Part shown: one piece after another, positions 61,488 through 64,000 of the stretch | Numbering within the stretch: position 1 is the first letter of the stretch | Layout of the letters: each line of letters starts with the position of its first letter | From: Phycisphaeraceae bacterium | GTDB taxonomy: Bacteria > Planctomycetota > Phycisphaerae > Phycisphaerales > UBA1924 | Length of the DNA: 64,000 nt | Assembly: GCA_019636845.1 (NCBI GenBank) | Contig: JAHBWV010000001.1 | Span: forward strand, 1,798,001-1,862,000 | Direction of reading: 5' to 3' | Position numbers and translations under genes: made by a program | Notes under the pieces: model-generated | What the model was told of the DNA's origin: nothing | The model's database searches: none | Seen by the model: only the letters and a program-made list of their open reading frames with translations

Positions 61488-62795
61488 CTATCTCCGCTCG
61501 TGGCGGATCTGTCCCCCGACCATTGTCAGAACCACCCTTGCACCGACTCGCCTTCCGAGGAACGGCGTGTTACGGCTCTTTCCCGCGAGATCCTCCAGCC
61601 GGATCGTCCATTCCTGCTCAGGATCGATCACGGTCACGTCGGCTGTCCCCCCCATCGCGAGGGTGCCGAGCCCGATGCGATGGAGCCCGCACAGTTTCGC
61701 GGGCTCAACCGTCATCATGGCGATCAGTCTGGGCCAGTCGATCACGCCGGTCTTGACGAGCGACTCGACATACAACGGGAGCGCGGTCTCAAGCCCGACA
61801 ATCCCGAAGGGTGCCTCTTCGAACGGGCGGGCCTTCTCTTCGACGCTGTGCGGTGCGTGGTCGGTTGCCAGTACGGTGATAGTTCCGTCCGCGATTCCGG
61901 CCTTGATCGCAGCGATATCGCTCGCCTCGCGCAGCGGCGGATTCATCTTCGCGTTCGTGTCGTACGCGAAACCATCCGCGCCCCCGACCGCCTCGTGCGT
62001 CAGCAGCAGATGGTGGGGCGAGGCCTCGGCCGTTACGGGTTGACCCGCGGCACGCGCACGCCTCACGATCTCCACACTCCCGGATGACGAGAGATGCTGG
62101 ACGTGGTAGCGGCAGCCGATCGATGTATTGAGGCGCACATCACGCTCGATGATCAGCTCTTCGGCGACGCGGGGCCATCCACCCAGGCCGAGTCTTACCG
62201 AGACTTCGCCTGCGTGCATCGACGCTCCGACGGTCAGTGTCGGATCCTGGCAGTGTTGCATGAACGCGAGTCCGACCTGCTTGGTCATCGTGAGCACACG
62301 TGCCATCACACCCGCCGAAGCGATGGCGTCGCCATCATCGCTGATGCCGACCGCGCCCGCTCTGGCCAGGAGCGATATCTCAGAGGGCTCCTCGCCCCGG
62401 CGTCCCTTCGTGCCCGCGGCAACCGTGTAGACGCGACAGTGCGCAGTCGATCGAGAACGGCCATCCACGAACGTGACCATCTCGGGTGTGTCGAGCGCGG
62501 GAGTCGTGTTGGGCATGCAGCAGACGGTTGTGAACCCCCCCACCGCCGCGGCCAGCGTGCCCGACTCGATGGTTTCTTTGTGCTCAGCCCCCGGCTCTCT
62601 CAGGTGTACGTGTGGATCGATCAAGCCCGGAACGACCAGTTTGCCCGTGGCATCAATGATGCGATCCGCAGGCGACTTCGCGAGCTTCACGCCGATCTCG
62701 ACGATGCGGTCATCCTCGATCGCAATATCCTGAACCGTGTCCACGCCCGATGCGGGATCGATCACCCTTCCGCCGCTGATCAGCACTCGTGCCAT
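61488..62795 (-). CDS. pyrC: Dihydroorotase
   Basis: A 435-residue amidohydrolase starting at the ATG at 62795; six extra codons from a TTG upstream are not used. Zinc ligands are in DPHVHLREPG and YHVQHLSSSGSVE, with the catalytic Asp in TDHAPHSVEEK and a GISDDGDAIAS stretch as in type I bacterial dihydroorotases without a carboxylated Lys. It closes carbamoyl-aspartate to dihydroorotate in pyrimidine synthesis. Divergent from the TPR-sulfotransferase gene (83 bp gap). Confidence 0.93.
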   Translation of the reverse strand: MARVLISGGRVIDPASGVDTVQDIAIEDDRIVEIGVKLAKSPADRIIDATGKLVVPGLIDPHVHLREPGAEHKETIESGTLAAAVGGFTTVCCMPNTTPALDTPEMVTFVDGRSRSTAHCRVYTVAAGTKGRRGEEPSEISLLARAGAVGISDDGDAIASAGVMARVLTMTKQVGLAFMQHCQDPTLTVGASMHAGEVSVRLGLGGWPRVAEELIIERDVRLNTSIGCRYHVQHLSSSGSVEIVRRARAAGQPVTAEASPHHLLLTHEAVGGADGFAYDTNAKMNPPLREASDIAAIKAGIADGTITVLATDHAPHSVEEKARPFEEAPFGIVGLETALPLYVESLVKTGVIDWPRLIAMMTVEPAKLCGLHRIGLGTLAMGGTADVTVIDPEQEWTIRLEDLAGKSRNTPFLGRRVGARVVLTMVGGQIRHERR

Positions 62796-62878
62796 GCGAT
62801 CCAGCGTATGCAAGTGAACCGAAGGTGTTGCAAGGACCCCTTTGGATGTAGCCCAGCTCTCACGCTACTCTCAGCCCG

Positions 62879-64000
62879 ATGAACCACCCCGCTCATCCCG
62901 CTGATCCGGACCGGCTGGTCGCGTCGGCGGCGGCCAGTCTCCGCTCGGGAGATGCCCGGCAAGCCCTCCAGGCCGCGCTCAAAGCACTTCAGATCCGGCG
63001 AGGGCACCCCGGCGCGGCACAGATCGCGGCGGCGGCTCTGAACTACCAGCGCAACCACAACGAGGCGCGAGACCTGCTCTCGACATTCCGACCTCAGATG
63101 GATCGGAACCCTGGCCTGATGTACGAATGGGCCTACGCCCTTGTGCACGCGGGACACCCTGACGAGGCCATGCCGCAGATTGATGCCCTTGATCGGATGG
63201 CTCCCGGGCGCGTTGAGATCGCGGTTCTTCGGGGCGCGGCCCATGCCATCGCCGGTCGGCATGAGAAGGCGATCGAGTTGCTCTGGCCGCTCGTTGAGAT
63301 CGGCCCGCCCCACGCGGTCATTCATCGGCTCGCGAACTCACTCAGAAGGGTCGGCCGGTCGCCCGAGGCGATCGACCTGCTGGCACGCACGCTCGATAAT
63401 CCGTCGCTTCCGCCGCCGGTTCGGCGCACGATGCTCTTTGCCCGGGCGGACATCTACGACGGAGTCGGAGAGTACGACAAGGCGTGGGCCGATCTGGCTG
63501 AAGCCAGACAATCGGAGAGCGGGAACGGGTACGACCCCGACGCGGTAAGCGAAGCGGTCGATCGCGCGATACATGCTTGGAGCACCGACCGCATCGCGGC
63601 GTTGCACCTCGGCGACCGACCTCGTTCCCGAGGCCTCTTCGTCGTGGGGATGTGGCGTTCCGGAACGACGCTCGTGCAGCAGGTGCTCTCGTCGCATCCG
63701 AGCGTCGCGAGCGCGGGCGAACTGAACACGTTCCAGTTCGCGACGGGGCAGATCTGGCCCGACATGCGAGTCGGTGGCGTTCCGTTCATCGGCGACCCGG
63801 CACGCATCGATCCCGCGGTCCTGCACGCCGCGGGCGCGGCGCACGCCCGCACGCTGAACCAGACCTCGTTGGACGCAACGTTCGTGATCGACAAGCTCCC
63901 CGTGAACATGCTCTACATGGGGCTGATCGGGCTCGCATGCCCCGGCACGCGCGTGATCAAGTGCGTGCGCGACCCGATCGATACGTGCCTCTCGTGCATG
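62879..64000 (+). CDS. TPR-sulfotransferase fusion, cut by window end
   Basis: An open frame of 374 residues from the ATG at 62879 to the window edge. The first 215 residues are TPR-like repeats (ARQALQAALKALQIRRGHPG, KAIELLWPLVEIGPPHAVI, EYDKAWADLAEARQSES). A PAPS-dependent sulfotransferase domain follows, with the 5'-phosphosulfate loop VGMWRSGTTLVQQVLSSHP and the 3'-phosphate motif KCVRDPIDTCLS. Such fusions are frequent in planctomycetes and other environmental bacteria; they sulfate sugars, proteins or lipids. The C-terminal part lies outside the window. Confidence 0.85.
   Translation, partial: MNHPAHPADPDRLVASAAASLRSGDARQALQAALKALQIRRGHPGAAQIAAAALNYQRNHNEARDLLSTFRPQMDRNPGLMYEWAYALVHAGHPDEAMPQIDALDRMAPGRVEIAVLRGAAHAIAGRHEKAIELLWPLVEIGPPHAVIHRLANSLRRVGRSPEAIDLLARTLDNPSLPPPVRRTMLFARADIYDGVGEYDKAWADLAEARQSESGNGYDPDAVSEAVDRAIHAWSTDRIAALHLGDRPRSRGLFVVGMWRSGTTLVQQVLSSHPSVASAGELNTFQFATGQIWPDMRVGGVPFIGDPARIDPAVLHAAGAAHARTLNQTSLDATFVIDKLPVNMLYMGLIGLACPGTRVIKCVRDPIDTCLSCM

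Noticed and set aside
1..64000. CRISPR array
   Set aside because: No run of regularly spaced identical repeats of 24-40 bp was seen; the repeats present are palindromes, octamers or isolated pairs.

Overview
The window is GC-rich and densely coded. It most likely comes from a Planctomycetota chromosome, probably class Phycisphaerae. The clues are two secreted proteins ending in a 'GC-type' dockerin tail (Asp/Asn-Gly-Asp calcium loops with a terminal Gly-Cys), a membrane protein with a C-terminal CxxC...CPxCG zinc ribbon, a DUF3553-type protein, a fused CcoN-CcoO oxidase subunit, and REP-type palindromes with a degraded IS200-like transposase. The taxonomy is an inference from gene content, not from a marker tree.

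Region 1 (1-10.95 kb) looks like a mobile or phage-derived replication module. It holds a winged-helix protein, phased TCCAC repeats that could be iterons or DnaA boxes, a sigma-factor-like protein, a PrimPol-helicase, a 30-bp inverted repeat and a ParB-methyltransferase fusion. Six minus-strand genes follow: a membrane zinc-ribbon protein and five small genes, one with a HARE-HTH domain. Three of the small genes share nearly the same 5' leader and start context. A terminase-small-subunit-like HTH protein and a zinc-finger protein close the module.

Region 2 (11-15 kb) carries two secreted dockerin proteins with lower GC and a nearly duplicated 3' end.

Region 3 (15.2-30.4 kb) is an accessory and probable defence island. 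It has a short tyrosine recombinase, a membrane protein with a long helical cytosolic part, a small gene, a complete type III restriction-modification pair (mod-res with ATGA overlap), a membrane-anchored pentapeptide-repeat protein, a 50-residue Gly-rich protein, an HTH/TPR protein, and a UvrD-family helicase with a nuclease-like insertion. The helicase gene is bracketed by short direct repeats. A tRNA-Ser(GCU) lies just beyond and is a possible integration landmark.

Region 4 (30.7-64 kb) reads as core chromosome. It contains rpoZ-coaC, floA, and a complete cbb3 oxidase operon read leftward (ccoNO-ccoQ-ccoP-ccoG-ccoH-safE-ccoI-ccoS), with a divergent Rrf2 regulator and a palindrome in the shared promoter. 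Next come an SGNH hydrolase with a 183-bp partial duplicate of itself, a LuxR-type regulator, IS200/REP debris, an acyl-CoA carboxylase beta subunit, a DinB-like protein, recA with an N-terminal extension, and an arginine/ornithine succinyltransferase-type catabolic cluster (astD, astA, a class-III aminotransferase and an M20 deacylase, without astB or a classical astE). The window ends with a chromate transporter, a GNAT, gapdh, dihydroorotase and a TPR-sulfotransferase cut by the window edge.

The best candidates for undescribed biology are the replication/sigma/methyltransferase element of region 1 and the membrane-pentapeptide, HTH-TPR and helicase-nuclease genes around the type III system in region 3.
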